NCBI RefSeq assembly: GCF_004193775.1
Contig: NC_041004.1
Coordinates: forward strand, 30,590,411-30,654,410
Direction: 5' to 3'
DNA: 64,000 nucleotides
Source: Glycine soja
Lineage: Eukaryota > Streptophyta > Magnoliopsida > Fabales > Fabaceae
Shown: positions 12,406 through 25,890 of the stretch, one piece after another
Layout of the letters: each line of letters opens with the position of its first letter
Position numbering within the stretch: the first letter of the stretch is position 1
Notes under the pieces: generated by a model
The model's input: the letters and a program-made list of their open reading frames with translations, nothing else
Databases searched by the model: none
Told to the model about the DNA's origin: nothing
Program-made: the position numbers and the translations under genes

Positions 12406-13859
12406 TTAATTATAGGATAAATAGTCACTTTTGTCTTTAGATGTGTAATTCGCTCACAAATACATCCCTGAAAGATGAAAATACAAAATTTAGTCATCGA
12501 AAGTGTAAAAAGTACAAAAAGTGCGACAAAAACATAGAGACGTATTTGTTATATAATGTTTGTGGATTTTTGGTCTTTCCACTACGCTGACAAATGCGTT
12601 CCTGAAATATCAAAATACAAAATTTAGTTCCTTAATGTGTAAAAAGTATGACAAATATATCCGGACCTTAATAATAAATTATAACTAATTATTATAATTT
12701 AGAAAATTTAACAATGCGAAAAAAAGGATCAAATTAGTAATTTAATATTTTTTTTAACTTAACTCATCTCAAATAACAAACAAAAGTTAGTATACGTTTA
12801 AAATTTTGATTTGGTTGTTAACTAAAATTTAGATCATGGAATTAAGGTGAAAGAAAAAATATAATAAATAATTATTTTTGTATTTTCTTTATTAACTTTA
12901 AATTAATGATAAAAACTCAAAAATTAAATTGATTCTAAAAGAAAAAAGAATATTTGTTTTATAAACTCGTAAATAATTTTTTTGTACTCTCATGCTTGAT
13001 AAAAGGTTCAAATAAAAAAATGCTTATTGTAAAACATCATAGTTAAATTAGATCCATGAATAATTTTTAGGAAAAATTACAATTGTAATGACACTTTTGA
13101 TTTGTAAAAAATACTCACCTCCTTTGGAATGATTTTTTTAAGGTTATGATTTTTTAAATGACTTGTCAATAAAAAATAATTGTATTTGATTTAAAAAATT
13201 AATTTAAAAATCAACAAACTTTTATTATAATTTATAATTTAATGTCATTGCATATACTAATAGACATTCATATTTTATTATCAAAAATTTATAAAAAAAA
13301 TTTAAATAAATAGTTTTTAATTAAACAAAAACAATAATTTTTTTTTCATTTTACAGTAAATTTTTTTGTGTTGATAGCTTAAAATTATATAACATAGTAC
13401 AAACACTTACTAGTGTAATATAACTCTCTCAAAATTTTGTCGCAATCATTCTAAAATTTTTCAAATAATAATAATTATTCACGATACACTATTAACGCCC
13501 TGATATATTTGTTAGACTTTTTATATTTTCGGGAACTAAATTTTATATTTTCATTTGTTAGGGGCAAAATTGTCAACGAAGTAGGAAGACGAAAAGTCAA
13601 AAAAATATTGTATGACAAATATGTTCCTATGCTGATAATTAGAGATGACCACGTTGATAATTATTTCAGTGACAAATTTGTCCCTCTGTGCCAGGTAGAC
13701 TATTTTATTAAGGGTAATGGATGGAAGTTAACGGCCGAATATATTTATCGTACTTTTTACACGTTCGGGGACTAAATTTTATACTTTTATCTTCCAAGGA
13801 CACATTTATTAACGAATTATATATTTAGAGACAAAAATAACTATTTACCTTTAATTATA
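12406..13859. mobile_element. Mutator-like foldback element with long terminal inverted repeats
   Basis: The element runs from GGATAAATAGTCAC at 12415 to CTATTTACC at 13849, about 1.43 kb. Its right end, reverse-complemented, follows the left end for well over 100 bp, with phrases such as TTTTGTCTC, AAAATTTAGTC and GTGTAAAAAGTA in the same order. TTAATTATA stands on both sides (12406-12414 and 13851-13859), a 9-bp duplication (8 bp if the terminal A/T belongs to the element), which fits the Mutator class. Each arm contains the same phrase twice ('GACAAATATATCC..' units), so the arms are themselves built of sub-repeats. No transposase is encoded. The open frame at 13509-13775 is only repeat sequence. 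It is non-autonomous. Confidence 0.75.
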
Positions 13860-14142
13860 TTACACCAACTAACCTAACTAACCTATTCCATTAATATCAA
13901 TTAATGTCACTAACTGATACTTTTAAGTGTCACCAAATTGGTCTTTGTATAAGAAAATTCATGGCTAATAAATGTGGTTGTGGCTTCTAAAGATCTCAAT
14001 CTTATTTCTGTACTTATATTTTTTTTTCAAAGTTGATCTCCTTTTACTATTAATGGCTTACTTAACTTTTATAAAGTAAAGTGATCCATATAAAATTTAA
14101 TAATAAATTATTAGAAAGGTAACTATGAGTTAACAATGAAAA

Positions 14143-14191
<49 letters not shown>

Positions 14192-16160
14192 ATGAACGTT
14201 GTATGCAAGATGTGAAAATAAGAACCCTTTTCTTTTTTTTTTTTTTTTATTCAAACAAAACATGACGTTAGTTGCATATTTATTACGCTGAAAATAAAAT
14301 AGTACCATCCACATAAGCTCCTGTGTAAGTAATGAAAAGCATGCCATTTCTCACTACCAACCAAAGGCAAAATAATGTAACTTTTCCAAAGGTGTATGTG
14401 GCGCAACTATGGACGTACGTATCTTTATTTGTCCGCCATTATAAATTTAGTGGACTCGTTTTTTGCACTTATGTTACTTTAATCAAGGACACTCCCGAAT
14501 CTTGTGCTTGCACAGTTGCACAAAAGATGAAGGGCCTTCAAATAATTTGCTTCTTTTTTATAAAAAAAAGGAATATAATTTGCTTATTTTTATTTGCGTT
14601 TCCCTTTTTCTTCCAAAGAAGATAAATCGTCTAAAATCTCAATTTTAATTTCTTCTACCAACTTAAAACTTTGGACTAAAAAAACTAAATGAAAAATTTA
14701 TTCCTTTTGCACTCAATATTTGTAATTATCAAAATTCAGAGTTGACACATGTCAGGGATTGAGATTATTACAGTAAGATAACAATCTTTGCAAATAATTA
14801 CTTACTTATATATAATAGTCGATAACTTATAGATAACATTATAGATAATGTATTGCTTAAAGATAATTTGTTACTTACAAATAATGTATAGCTTTGTAGA
14901 TAACCTGGTTTTGGTACGTGATTAAGTGAAGCACCATCACTACTATTATTTATAATTTTATAACATACATCTTAAAAATCATTTTTTCTCATATAGAGAC
15001 CATCGGGATTCCCACCTTAACCATCATGCAAATTCATCTTTGGTATCTTAAAAGTTGAATACTTTTCAAGAGATAAAAATATGACATTGTATTCAAATAA
15101 TAAGATATTGGAGATAACTTGTCAGTTGGAGCGTTTGGCTGCTAAGGGCTAAGTGTATGTGTTGGCATGTAGAGTTAACGTATGTTTCAGCATGCTACGT
15201 AGCATAACATGTATACTTTGTGGATCTTGGATAGTACAATATTATTTTATTATTTTAGTATATGTATATAAAAATTATATTTTAGTCCTTACATGAAAAA
15301 ATGAAAAAATATGAGTTTAAATATATTTTTCATTTCTGTAATTTAACATTTTTCAGTGTTCAAGGTATTTTTTTATTGTTCAAAGTATTATTTAAAGCGC
15401 TTTAAAAACGAAAAACAAATAAATATATTTTGTAATGACTAAAATAAAAAAAAATTATGGGGACAATTTTTAAAAAAAAAATTACAAAAGACTAAAAATA
15501 CATTTAAACAGAAAATATATATACAAATTGATCTCAGTTATTTAATTAGTCAAAGCTATAATGATATTAGATGAAAAAAGTTAAATGTACACCTCATTTT
15601 TTCTATATGAGTGGAAGAAAAGAGAAACAAAAAAAATAAAGAAAAAGAGATAAACTAATAAACATAACAAATAATGTAACAAGGAATGAAAAGAGAAATA
15701 AATGGAGTAAAAATGTGAGTGGAAAAAAAAACTGAACATAAGAATATAATAACTCATATATTAGATTTAGTCCCTATACTCTTGAACCCATTCTTGTACT
15801 TCCTGTATTCACTTAAATTTAGTCTTTACATAAAAAAAAATCTACATTTTAATTAGTCTCTATGTTAGAACATATCATTCTGTGTTTTAATCCATATATG
15901 AAAAAATGAAAAGAAAAAAAGGTTAACATCATTGAAGACTAAATTGTAAAAAAAATTAAATTGTATAGACCAAAATGTAAATTTTAAAAGTGTATAAAAA
16001 CTAGAACAGAAATAGTGATGAATTTAAGGACTAAATTTACGATTTAATGTAAAAAAAAAGTACTAAAATAGGAGACAACAACCACCATTCTCTCTAAGCA
16101 AGAGTAACCACCAAATTCATTCCAAACAGGAGAGAAAAACAAAGCTCCTCCTGTTGTTAT
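13860..16160. other. Intergenic DNA upstream of the transporter gene
   Basis: No gene recognised. It contains the TA microsatellite listed separately. A weak inverted-repeat region lies near 15757-16060 ('TTTAGTCCCTATAC' against 'GGACTAAATTTACG'), immediately upstream of the transporter 5' UTR. The frames at 14332-14648 lack any domain. Confidence 0.4.
14146..14189. repeat. (TA)n microsatellite
   Basis: About 22 uninterrupted TA units. Confidence 0.95.
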
Positions 16161-16264
16161 TTCTTGGTGGTTGGAGGAGGTTCAAAGGAAAAAGAAGAAG
16201 AGGAATTAGGAGAAATCAATTAACTCTTCAATTTCTTCAATTTTGGAGTCCAATTGATCCATCC
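16080..16264 (+). promoter_or_regulatory. Probable 5' UTR of the transporter gene
   Basis: A less AT-rich leader with CT- and GGAGG-rich stretches lies directly before the chosen start codon. It contains an upstream in-frame ATG at 16154. No clear TATA box could be assigned with confidence. Confidence 0.35.
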
Positions 16265-19200
16265 ATGGTAGGGGAATCAAGAAAGTGGGTGATACTTTTG
16301 GCATCAATATGGGTGCAGGCATTCACAGGGACAAACTTTGACTTCTCATCCTACTCATCTGAGCTCAAATCTGTGCTTAACATAACTCAGCTTCAGCTCA
16401 ATTACCTCTCTGTGGCCTCAGACATGGGAAAGGCCTTTGGGTGGTGTTCTGGGGTCTCACTCATGTACCTCCCCTTGTGGGTGGTTATGTTCATGGCTGC
16501 TTTTATGGGACTTTTTGGCTTTGGCTTCCAATGGCTTGTCATTCATAGACTCATCACTTTGCCTTATGTTGTGGTTAGTTTTCTTCACCCTAGCTAGCTC
16601 GATCCCTCCTTGTGTTGTATATATGTTGCATTGCTAATTAATTCTTTGGATTTTTCATACATTTATATGTGGGAATTAATTTTCTGGAAAATCAATGAAC
16701 CATATACTTGAATTTGGAAAATTAAATAGAATAATTCGATTAGGAAATCTAACTCAGTTGATCGGATAATATCTGTGAATTGTTGTAAATATCTGTTACC
16801 TGGACTGGTTTACTATGAATAAAAAATTGAATATTTCTAAATCCTAATATATTATTACTAACATTTTACTAATTATAAACACTGAAGGTGTTTTGTATTA
16901 GTAATTTGTAAGACATTAGTTTTCGTTTGATACTCTTTTTTTATAAAGTAATGAGAATAATTATATATGGAAATTTGTGGAAAGATGTAACTTTACTCAA
17001 GGGAAAATTTTTAGTGTTGTTTGGGATTTTATGGAAGAGCTTTGTTTGAAGCACAATTCTGTTTGCACATAAACACATTTCTTCTCATGGTTTTTGTTAA
17101 TTTTTTAGAAGACTATGAAAATGAAGAATCTTACGCATGTACAAATTTAAGGTATCTAACTGGCAGAAGAATCAACCGTAAGAGACAATTTCCTAGCTTT
17201 CTGGATAAAAACTGATGGTCTAGTGTGAAAGGAAATGCGTGAGAAACTCTTAAAGCTACACGACAACAATTCTAATTTCTGACCTCATATGTGTCAACAT
17301 GAGAAATGTCAACATATTGGAAAAGATAACAAATTTGCTGGACTTCACTTTTTATTTAATTAATTTATTCAAGATAAGTTTTAATAATAAAAATATGTTA
17401 GAAAAAGTAAATAAAAAATATGTTGTTAGCACTAAGCACTCTTTCTCATATAAATATTAGCGCAGTAATTTTAACCATAAAACATTTTATCTTACGTGTC
17501 CACCTTATCTGTCTAACTTTCTCCGCATGTAGCACACACATGACACAATTATAGACACATACCCTTTCTATCTCTGTACTAAAAAGTAAAAACAAAAAAT
17601 TAGAGGTTTCAAATGAGGTCAACTTGTTTAACTTGTCAATTATTTTTCCATAAATTATATTTAATAGCTACACCTTTTTAAAATCGTTTTTAAGTATTTT
17701 TTTTACTAGTTTTATAAAATAATTTCTTTTTTTATTATATTTTATTATCAAATTTGAGAAATTTTTTAAATAAGTAAAATAATTAAATTTTTTTAATCTT
17801 GTCTTTAAAAATGGATTGAGAGACCAACTCAACCCAACCTACAATTCATCACGAGTTGGATTGAGATTTTTAATTCACTACAAATATTATTCATCTAACT
17901 CAACTTAATCCGATTTTCAACAAGTTTGAAAATAAGTTGAGTTGAGCGTTCGACACTCCTATTACAAATTGTATGGATGTAACATACTGATACGTCTCAT
18001 CATCTTTATGATAGGCTCAAGTGTCAATATCAAACCGTAATTTTAAAATGTGAAAGAAAAAAGAAGCTAGTTTATACAGTAATGTTTTTTAGCCAGAGAC
18101 TTTAACATTTTTTAGCCACATACATTCTTCTATTCTTACCGATATATATATATATATATAATATTATTTTGTTCCTTAGGCACACTTCACACAGGAACAA
18201 TCATGTTATTAGAGCAAAAGACTAAAAATAAACATAATGAACCCACAATGTTATATCTTATTTAATAAATTTATTTTATATTTTTTTTAATTTTTCAAAA
18301 ATTTAAATAATAATACAAAATGTATTAAAAAACATCTTACTAGCAATCTTGTTTTATAATCAATCAATTTGACATGCAATCTATATAAAGGAAAATGTTA
18401 TCTTAGAACGTTTTCCAACGCGAGATTTTAATGACATGGATTGTTTGTTTTTAAAAAATATATTAATAAAGATATATTAATATAGTTAATATAATCATTA
18501 CGAACAACTATGTTGTTGTCATCCAACTTCGTTTTTCTTCTTTTCTTTTTATGACGAAGGTTTGGTTCAATTACGTGGATAGCGTGTGTGAGATGTTATA
18601 ATATTTTTTAATACTTTACTTTAATTCTTATATGAATAAAAAAAAAACTTCTGTCTTCTATTTTTTATTTTATTTCTAGCAATTAAACAACTGGCTTCAT
18701 CATTAATGTAGTGACGTTAATTAAAAAATATTAATTAATGTAGTAGTTGAACTAATCCAGTATTTTTAGGATTGGGATTGTGGGCTGCTTAAAAACTCTA
18801 CCAAATCTCAATAGCAATAAATAGTTTCCTTGTAAAACGAATCAAGTAAAAGGTCAGAATAGAGCAAGAATATCAGCGCAAAAAAGAATAAAAATAAATT
18901 ATAATTAAAACGATATGACTCTATCGTATATTTTAATGAAATTAACAAATAGAGATATCATTTTCATTTTATTTAATTGGATAAAACGTACAAATTTAGA
19001 TACTATGCATAGGAAATTAGGAGTTTCATGCAAAATACTTTCAATACAATTATTAATTTATGCGTGGTATTCATTTAAATCAATAAAATTTCTAATTTAT
19101 GCTTAGTTTTAAAAGATATTTATCGAATTGAGCTAATTTTATCTAGAAAACTTATTATTAAGGAGGTCTAACTAACTCAATTGATTAAATATTATACATG

Positions 19201-22200
19201 TTATTATAAATTTCCTAATAGTTGAGTTTAATTACTGCGAGTTTTGAAAGAAAAAAGATCTGGACAAAGAGCTTTTCGAACCCAACTTTCTTTTAATTAA
19301 ATTTTTAAGGGTCTAATTTTTAAAATATAATTCCATCCTAATTAATTAACTTTCCATCAGTGTTATTAGCTTTACATGGGTCTTGGACACCCTTATTTTG
19401 CAATTTTCAAAGTAGCAAAACTAAAATAAGATTGTGCCTAAATTTAGTTTGTTAGTCAAAATTGCCCTTTTTTCAACTAACTAGACTGCTGGTAGAGGAG
19501 CTGTTCCTGTGGCTGCAAATTGGTTAGGATCATTAGCTGACCAGCTTTAGGCACTTTCCCAAGTTTCTGTTTTAATTTACTTTTTAGATTCAAGCCAACT
19601 AACACAACAATTATTAATTTATGCACTCTTTTGAAGTTCTGTACCTTATTTCAAGCCAATTAATTACTCCTTAGATTCCCAGGGTTATCTGTACCTTGAA
19701 GGATTCTTCAGAAGTTCTCTTTCACCATTTTGTTGTGTTAGTTCACCTACCCTTTCCCATCAAGTGGGGATAGGCGATTGGGTGTGAAATTTTGAGTATA
19801 AGTTAAGTCAAAATCATAATAAAGATTATCTAATGAAAAAAAAAAACTCAAATCCATTTTCCCCCTAATTTATTTTTCAATTGCATTTTTCATCTTAATT
19901 TACAAAATTATACATGATACACTTGGTTTTTTTTATTAACTTTTACACATTTTTTTATCGTTTAAATATATTTTTGATTTTTACCATGATCGATTTAAAG
20001 ATAAAATAACTAATGTTTAAGTTTTAGGCCCAATAATGATAAAAATATTTGTTACTAATTTTATAAAGTAAAAAATATCTTCTTTTTTATCCTTGTAAAA
20101 TTTCTTTTTTTATTATCCTTATTATTTTGTTGTAATTCTTGTAATATCTACTTTTTCCGTTTTAGCAAGGGTACTATTTCTTTGAGTCATCATACTGGTC
20201 CCTATTTTTTATATAGTCCTTGTGGTAAAAAATTGATAAGAACTAAAAGCAAATTATTCATATATTATAATGACAAAAAACTGAAACATGAATACACTAA
20301 AAAGACAAAAACAAAATAGTAAAAATAAAGAAAAAAATTTACAAGAAGTAATTGAAAAAAATAATATATCACAAGAATAAAAACACATATTTAAGACCTT
20401 TTCATTATAAAATTAAATTTTATTTTAGCATACATGAATTTTCTCTGTTACTCTCTCTCTCCACCATCCAATTCTCTTCCTACCTTCCAAAAGACATGAG
20501 CGACATTAATTGCTAAGCTTCCTTGAAGTTTGTTGCAAATATCTCACCTCTGCAATGAAACTAGTCCCAGAACAGCATCTTTTGGATCATCCTTTGACAA
20601 CACAAGTTCTCATCTCCAAAACAATAAAACCAAAGATAAAACCAAAGAAGACCATAAAACAGAAAGGTTTCACATAAGTTTTTAATCCTGAATTTTGACA
20701 AATTGATTTTTTTAATAACTGACATAATAAATTCACACTTTATAATGATTTTTAGTATTTTATGGTAGTTTTTTTAACACTTTGTGACATTTTAAAAAAA
20801 ATATATTCAAGTGACTAAAAAATAAAAATTAATTTATGACAACTAAAAACTGTTTATTACGTGAGAGACTAAAAAAACTTGTCAAAATTCAAGGACAAAA
20901 AATAATAATTTTAAATTTTAGAAACTAAAAAATCACACCCCTAAAATTAAAATTCAAATACTAAATAAGTAATTAAGCCATAATAAAAAAATCAGGAGGT
21001 GTAATATGCGTAAGTCTATGATGCAAAGGGCAATAAGAGTAACAGAGCAAAATGAATTTAGTCATTGTGCCTCTTAGAGATTAGATCTTCAAGTCCATGT
21101 ATATGAAATAGTGAGAGAAGTCAACTCCTTATAGATAGTAGTATCTTAATTCCTTAATTTAATTTCTGACTCTGTGTCAGGGAATACCCTGGATTCACCA
21201 CCCAAAAAAATGCATTTAATCCATATAACATGAATTAGTTTTAAATAAAACACACACATTTTAATGTTTTCCTTATGCAGCAGAGAGAGGAAAATAATGA
21301 CGGATCCGAAACCCTAAATTAGTAGATGTAAATTATAAAAAATAAAATCAGTGAATTCAATTATGTAAATATAGATGAAATAAAATATAAAAATATAAGA
21401 TTTTATTTACAAATTTAATAAATTTTAAAAAATGAGAGATACAAGTGCACACCCTCACATGACTATAGGTCTGCCACGGGAGGAAGAGATGCATAACAAA
21501 TCCTCTTTAAACAGGATAATTTGGACAGAGGTTTCACTGTCATCCAAATTATAAGTAGTTATTATAAATTCATTCTTAGTTTCTCAAATGTGTTCAGATT
21601 GCAGGATTTGACCACCAAAGTTATTAGTTTCACTGGGATTATAAATTCGTTTGATCAAACTTTTAGGGACTTCGGTAACATGTATATAGCACAAGTCAGC
21701 AATTGATAATTATATTTTTACAAACAATTCCAAATTGATTGATACTAACAAAACAACATTTGCGCACATTGAACAGGTCTTTCTTCTATGCCTGATTGCT
21801 GGCTGCAGCATCTGCTGGTTCAACACCATCTGCTATGTCTTATGCATCAAACATTTTCCTGCAAACCGTTCCCTTGCATTATCCTTGAGCATTAGTTTCA
21901 ACGGTGTGAGTGCAGCTTTGTACACTCTCATTGCCAATGCAATAAACTCAAATGATGCTACCCTCTATCTATTACTCAATGCCATTGTTCCTGTGCTAAT
22001 TTCTGGACTAGTACTCATCCCAATTCTCAATCAACCACAGCCTCAACCACATTCTGTTGACACCATTCAGCGTGACACCTCGGTGTTTCTCTGCCTCAAC
22101 ATCCTTGCCTTTGTCACAGGCCTCTACCTCCTCTTCTTATATTCCTTCTCTTACACCATGGCCATTGCTCGCGTTATCCTTATAGGTGCAATTTTTCTCC

Positions 22201-24594
22201 TTGTGCTGCTCTTTTTCTTGCCTGGCATTGTGTATTCTAGAGAATGGTCTTGCTTTACTGTCCCCACAAGCTTTTCCTTCTACAGTTCAAGATTCACTCG
22301 TGCCGTCCCCGATGATGATGAGCTTTACAAAGAGCTCATTAGTATCAAGGAGGACAGCACGAGGAATAGAAGTGCACAAAGCACAAGAGAGAAGAAATGT
22401 TGTATTGTGAATATGTTGGAGAGAGAGAAGTTTTCAATGCTAGGGGAAGAGCATTCAGCTAAGTTGCTAGTGCGTAGATGGGACTTCTGGCTGTACTACT
22501 TAGCATATTTCTGTGGAGGAACAATTGGGTTGGTTTACAGCAACAACATGGGGCAAATTTCGCAATCACTAGGACACTCTTCTCAGACTAGTTCTCTTGT
22601 CACACTCTACTCGGCATGTTCCTTCTTTGGTCGTCTTCTTGCAGCCTCACCTGACTTCTTAAGCAGGTACTTTTAAAGGTCTTAGTTGGTAGTGATAAAA
22701 TTAGCAAGAATTTTGATAGAATTCAACAAGATTCAAGAACGATTGCTACATAACATAATGTGGTTTATTCTAGATAACAAGCATGCCGCTCACCGTTTGG
22801 TTTGAGAAAAATGTTTTTCTCTTTGTTTCTTGTTTTCAAAAATCTGGACAGGAGACAGTAAAAATATCTTTTTATTGTTTTCCCCTTTCATTTTCTGTTA
22901 TAATTTTTTCCTGTATAAACTTCAGAAAACAGGAAACAAAGTTAAAACAAAAAATGCTTTCTCAAGCCAAATAGTCAGTTTTGGGAAGAAAAAAAAAACT
23001 TAAATATATCTTTGATCTTTGATATATATTTAACTTCTTCACCAAGTTCTTGATAAATTTTTCTTTCGAATTGAATCTTTAATGTCTAAAAAGTTTTGTT
23101 CCAGATTCATGCCATTAAACGACATCCATTAATTGGTTACTTCAACGTTAACAGGACACATTACACGAATGGAGTTCTTTTTTAGATTTATGCTTAAAAA
23201 ATTTCATTTTTTTTCTTTTTTTTTTCTTTTTCTGTTTCTTTTTCCCATCTGTCCCTTTGAACAACACTTTTCTCTGTTGAGTGTTGATCTCTCTTCTCCC
23301 TTGGAAAACCTAACTCTTTCTCTCCACCTCCTACTACTTCTTTTCTGCAAGCTCCTCACACACCACCACCACCATCGAACAACGACCCACACCCCCAAAC
23401 TACAGATCGCGGCGCCAGCACACCACCACGGCGCATCCTATTCCATAGTCTCACACCGCCATCGTGCCCTTGTTCACGTACGCGAACAAGGTGTCGCAAC
23501 TCTCGGCCATCGCTAAGTCGAGTTGTGTTGCGATTGTTTTTGCACAAGGACTCACACTCTTTTTTCCTACTTCTTATCGCTTTGTCTGGTTATTTGGAAG
23601 GTTTCCTTCTTAATTTGGGCAAGGATGAAGTAGAGAAGTCGTTCCCCCAATTTAGTGTTCAAATGACGAAAAGATTTGATTTCGCGTTGGAGTATCTAAC
23701 TCCGATATTCGCTGGATCCATACCTAACAACAAGCAATTCGTGTATTTCTCTCTCCTTCTCTTTATTCACCATCACCTTCCCTTTCTCATACACTCTCTC
23801 TACTTGTTTCTCTCTCATGGTGTTTTTCTTCTTCTATGTTGTTTTTTTTCATGTTCTCTCTATTTTGGTTGGAGAGAAACATTTATCGTTGCGGTTTATG
23901 GTCGCCAACGTTAATGATGGATAAGGTAGTTGGTGGTCGCGGTATGGTGATATGGTCGGTGGTTGTGGCGGTTGACAGTGGGTGTGGTGATATGGTCGCC
24001 AACATGTGTGGTTAACGACCACGTAAGAGCACATGCTGTGAAACCAAACATGCAGTTAGTATTTTTTTCTATTAACAAAAATATTAATCAACTAATGTTG
24101 TATGACAATGCAGGAGGATACACATTGCAAGAACTGGATGGTTTGCAGCAGCCTTGGTGCCAACACCAATTGCATTCATTTTGCTGGCCATATCTGGCAG
24201 TGGAGCAGCATTACACATAGGCACTGCCTTGATAGGGCTAAGTTCAGGCTTTGTGTTTTCTGCAGCAGTATCTATTACTTCAGAGCTTTTTGGCCCAAAC
24301 AGTGTTGGTGTGAACCACAACATCCTCATCACTAACATTCCCTTAGGTTCATGTCTCTACGGCCTTCTTGCAGCCTTAGTTTATGATTCCAATGCAAGGA
24401 AACCAAGGCATACAATTTGGCTGCACAAAATGTCCATGTGCATGGGGAGGAAGTGTTACCTTCAAACTTTCGTATGGTGGAGTTGCATTTCAATGGTAGG
24501 ATTGGGTTCAAGCTTCTTCCTTTACATAAGGACTAAGCAAGCTTATGAGAATTTTGAAAGAAATAACAACAGAAACAGTGTAGCTCCAGAATAA
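16265..24594 (+). CDS. Nodulin-like / NFD4-like major facilitator transporter (three exons)
   Basis: Exons 16265-16573, 21777-22666 and 24114-24594 join to 1680 nt: 559 codons plus stop, with no break. All four borders are GT..AG and the reading phase is kept (exon 2 ends with AG of an Arg codon completed by G of exon 3). Exon 1 (residues 1-103) begins MVGESRKWVILLASIWVQAF and holds the first membrane helices of the Nodulin-like domain. Exon 2 carries AGCSICWFNTICYVLCIKHF, SLSISFNGVSAALYTLIANA, more helices and a hydrophilic loop with VPDDDELYKEL (about residues 280-340). Exon 3 begins RIHIARTGWFAAALVPTPIA and carries ITSELFGPNSVGVNHNI, a hallmark of the family. The family comprises roughly 12-helix membrane proteins resembling NUCLEAR FUSION DEFECTIVE 4; substrates are mostly unknown. 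The ATG at 16265 fits family N-termini; an in-frame ATG at 16154 would add 37 basic residues and is less likely. Confidence 0.9.
16574..21776 (+). other. Intron 1 of the transporter gene (about 5.2 kb)
   Basis: The donor GTTAGT follows exon 1 and the acceptor AACAG precedes exon 2. The intron is AT-rich and holds no gene. An imperfect inverted repeat at about 20668-20945, sharing 'TGAATTTTGACAA' on opposite strands, looks like a MITE. A TA run sits near 18144-18160. Short frames (17021-17215, 18915-19106, 21521-21706) have no domain. The small conserved-looking stretch at 19490-19550 could not be assigned. Confidence 0.75.
20668..20945. repeat. Imperfect inverted repeat (MITE-like) inside intron 1
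   Basis: The left arm has TCCTGAATTTTGACAAA followed by a T-run and ATAATAAA. The right arm, reverse-complemented, gives TCCTTGAATTTTGACAA, a T-run and GTAATAAA. No clear target duplication was found. Confidence 0.4.
22667..24113 (+). other. Intron 2 of the transporter gene (about 1.45 kb)
   Basis: The donor GTACTT follows exon 2 and the acceptor GCAG precedes exon 3. The middle (about 23260-24030) is clearly richer in G+C than the rest and has CT-rich and CACCAC-rich runs, with several open frames on both strands (such as 23133-23516 and 23525-23914) but no recognised domain. This looks like inserted or captured sequence rather than ordinary intron DNA. No inverted ends were identified. Confidence 0.6.
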
Positions 24595-25340
24595 GAACTC
24601 TTCTGTGAAGAAACATTGTACCATTCTCTTGAATTGATTGGGTTCAATCATAATTCATAAATACAAAAAAGCAAGATGTAATATTAACCTCTACCATAGA
24701 GTCACAAGATCTTTCAACATACATAGAACTTAGTAGTTTCAGAAAAAAAGAAATTCAGATCAAAATTTAGGATGTTGCTTAGGCTTTAGTTTTTTAACAT
24801 TTGGTAAAAGAATTGTATTTGGGCTGAGTGGTAGATTAGGATCACTATTTACTAATTTTGTGGTGTATTGATAAGTTTAACTAAATAATTTTAACAATTA
24901 CACAGAAAAACTCTTTCTCAACTATCTCAAGCCACACTCATTCTATCTTTATTTGTACACTTGATTTACTTTTTTCATCTTTATTTTTAAATTAAATTTC
25001 AATAAAAAATTTAAAGGAATTTGTCAGTAATTAAAAATAAGCAAATTCCATCGTGCCTTCACATTTTAAAATATATTGGTACCTTCCTTAATTCATTTCT
25101 TAACAGATTTGATCAGATAAGAGAGTCGAACCGGACATTTGTCTGGTTTCCAATTGAACCGGTTCAACCGATCGATCAAGGTTTAATAATTTTCTAAAAA
25201 CCATCGGAGTATACGTATCAGCTAGTTGGCCACATGCCTCTAAGGCTCTAACTACCATGACTTTGTTTTTAAAGTGAACTGAACAGATAAATCACCACCA
25301 AAATAATAATAAAAATTGTCATCTTGTTTATTTATTTATT
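24595..25340. other. 3' flank of the transporter gene
   Basis: Contains the 3' UTR. No gene recognised. A pyrimidine-poor stretch with 'TTCATAAATACAAA' near 24653-24666 could serve as a poly(A) region. Confidence 0.35.
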
Positions 25341-25723
25341 ACTTAAATATGTTTTTAATTCTTAATAAATATTTGATTTTTGTGTTTGATTTTTTATATA
25401 TTTTTGTTTTATGTTGAGTTCCTAGTACAACAATATTTTTATTTTTTATTCTTGATATATTGTTTTACTCCTTGTTAAATTAGAAAATTTTGTATTTGTT
25501 TCCTAATAAATTAGAAAATGTTGTTTTAGTTTGTATTAATAACAAATGGAAAATATTTATCGTGGAGCAAATACAAAATTTGCTAATTTATTAGGGGTTA
25601 AAAATAAGTATCAAGGACTAAAAATAAAATTATTATTTTATTAGAAACTCATTGCAAAACAAAAATTTATTAGGGAGTAAATCCAAAATCGGATATTTAT
25701 TAAGGATAAAAACATATTTAAGT
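25341..25723. mobile_element. MITE with long inverted ends, copy 1
   Basis: About 383 bp. The left end ACTTAAATATGTTTTTAATT is mirrored by the right end, which reverse-complements to ACTTAAATATGTTTTTATCC. The arms continue with 'TAATAAATATTTGATTTT' against 'TAATAAATATCCGATTTT'. A TTTATTTATT-like sequence stands on both sides, a possible target duplication blurred by repeats. It lies just upstream of the TNL relic. A second copy is at 45397-45779. It has no coding capacity. Confidence 0.7.
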
Positions 25724-25890
25724 GTTTATTTATTTCAATGTAAAAACATAGGTACTAATAGAATAGCCTGCATTATTGAAAATAATAATAATAATAAACC
25801 TCCTCCATTGCACTTTTAGTCCTGAGAAAAGAGTTTACCACATACACGACACAACCAATACACCTTGATATTCCATACCAAAGTGTATTC

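Noticed and set aside
13509..13775. 88-codon frame as a small gene
   Set aside because: It lies within the right arm of the foldback element, and the same DNA phrases recur in the other arm as non-coding sequence.
16154..16264. Upstream ATG as the transporter start
   Set aside because: It would add 37 basic, low-complexity residues absent from the family; the ATG at 16265 fits known N-termini.
19490..19550. Possible extra exon in transporter intron 1
   Set aside because: A short open stretch without convincing splice sites; exons 1 and 2 already join in frame with the family sequence.
23133..23914. Frames of 127 and 129 codons in intron 2 as host genes
   Set aside because: Homopolymer- and CT-driven translations without domain; the flanking exons splice cleanly over them.
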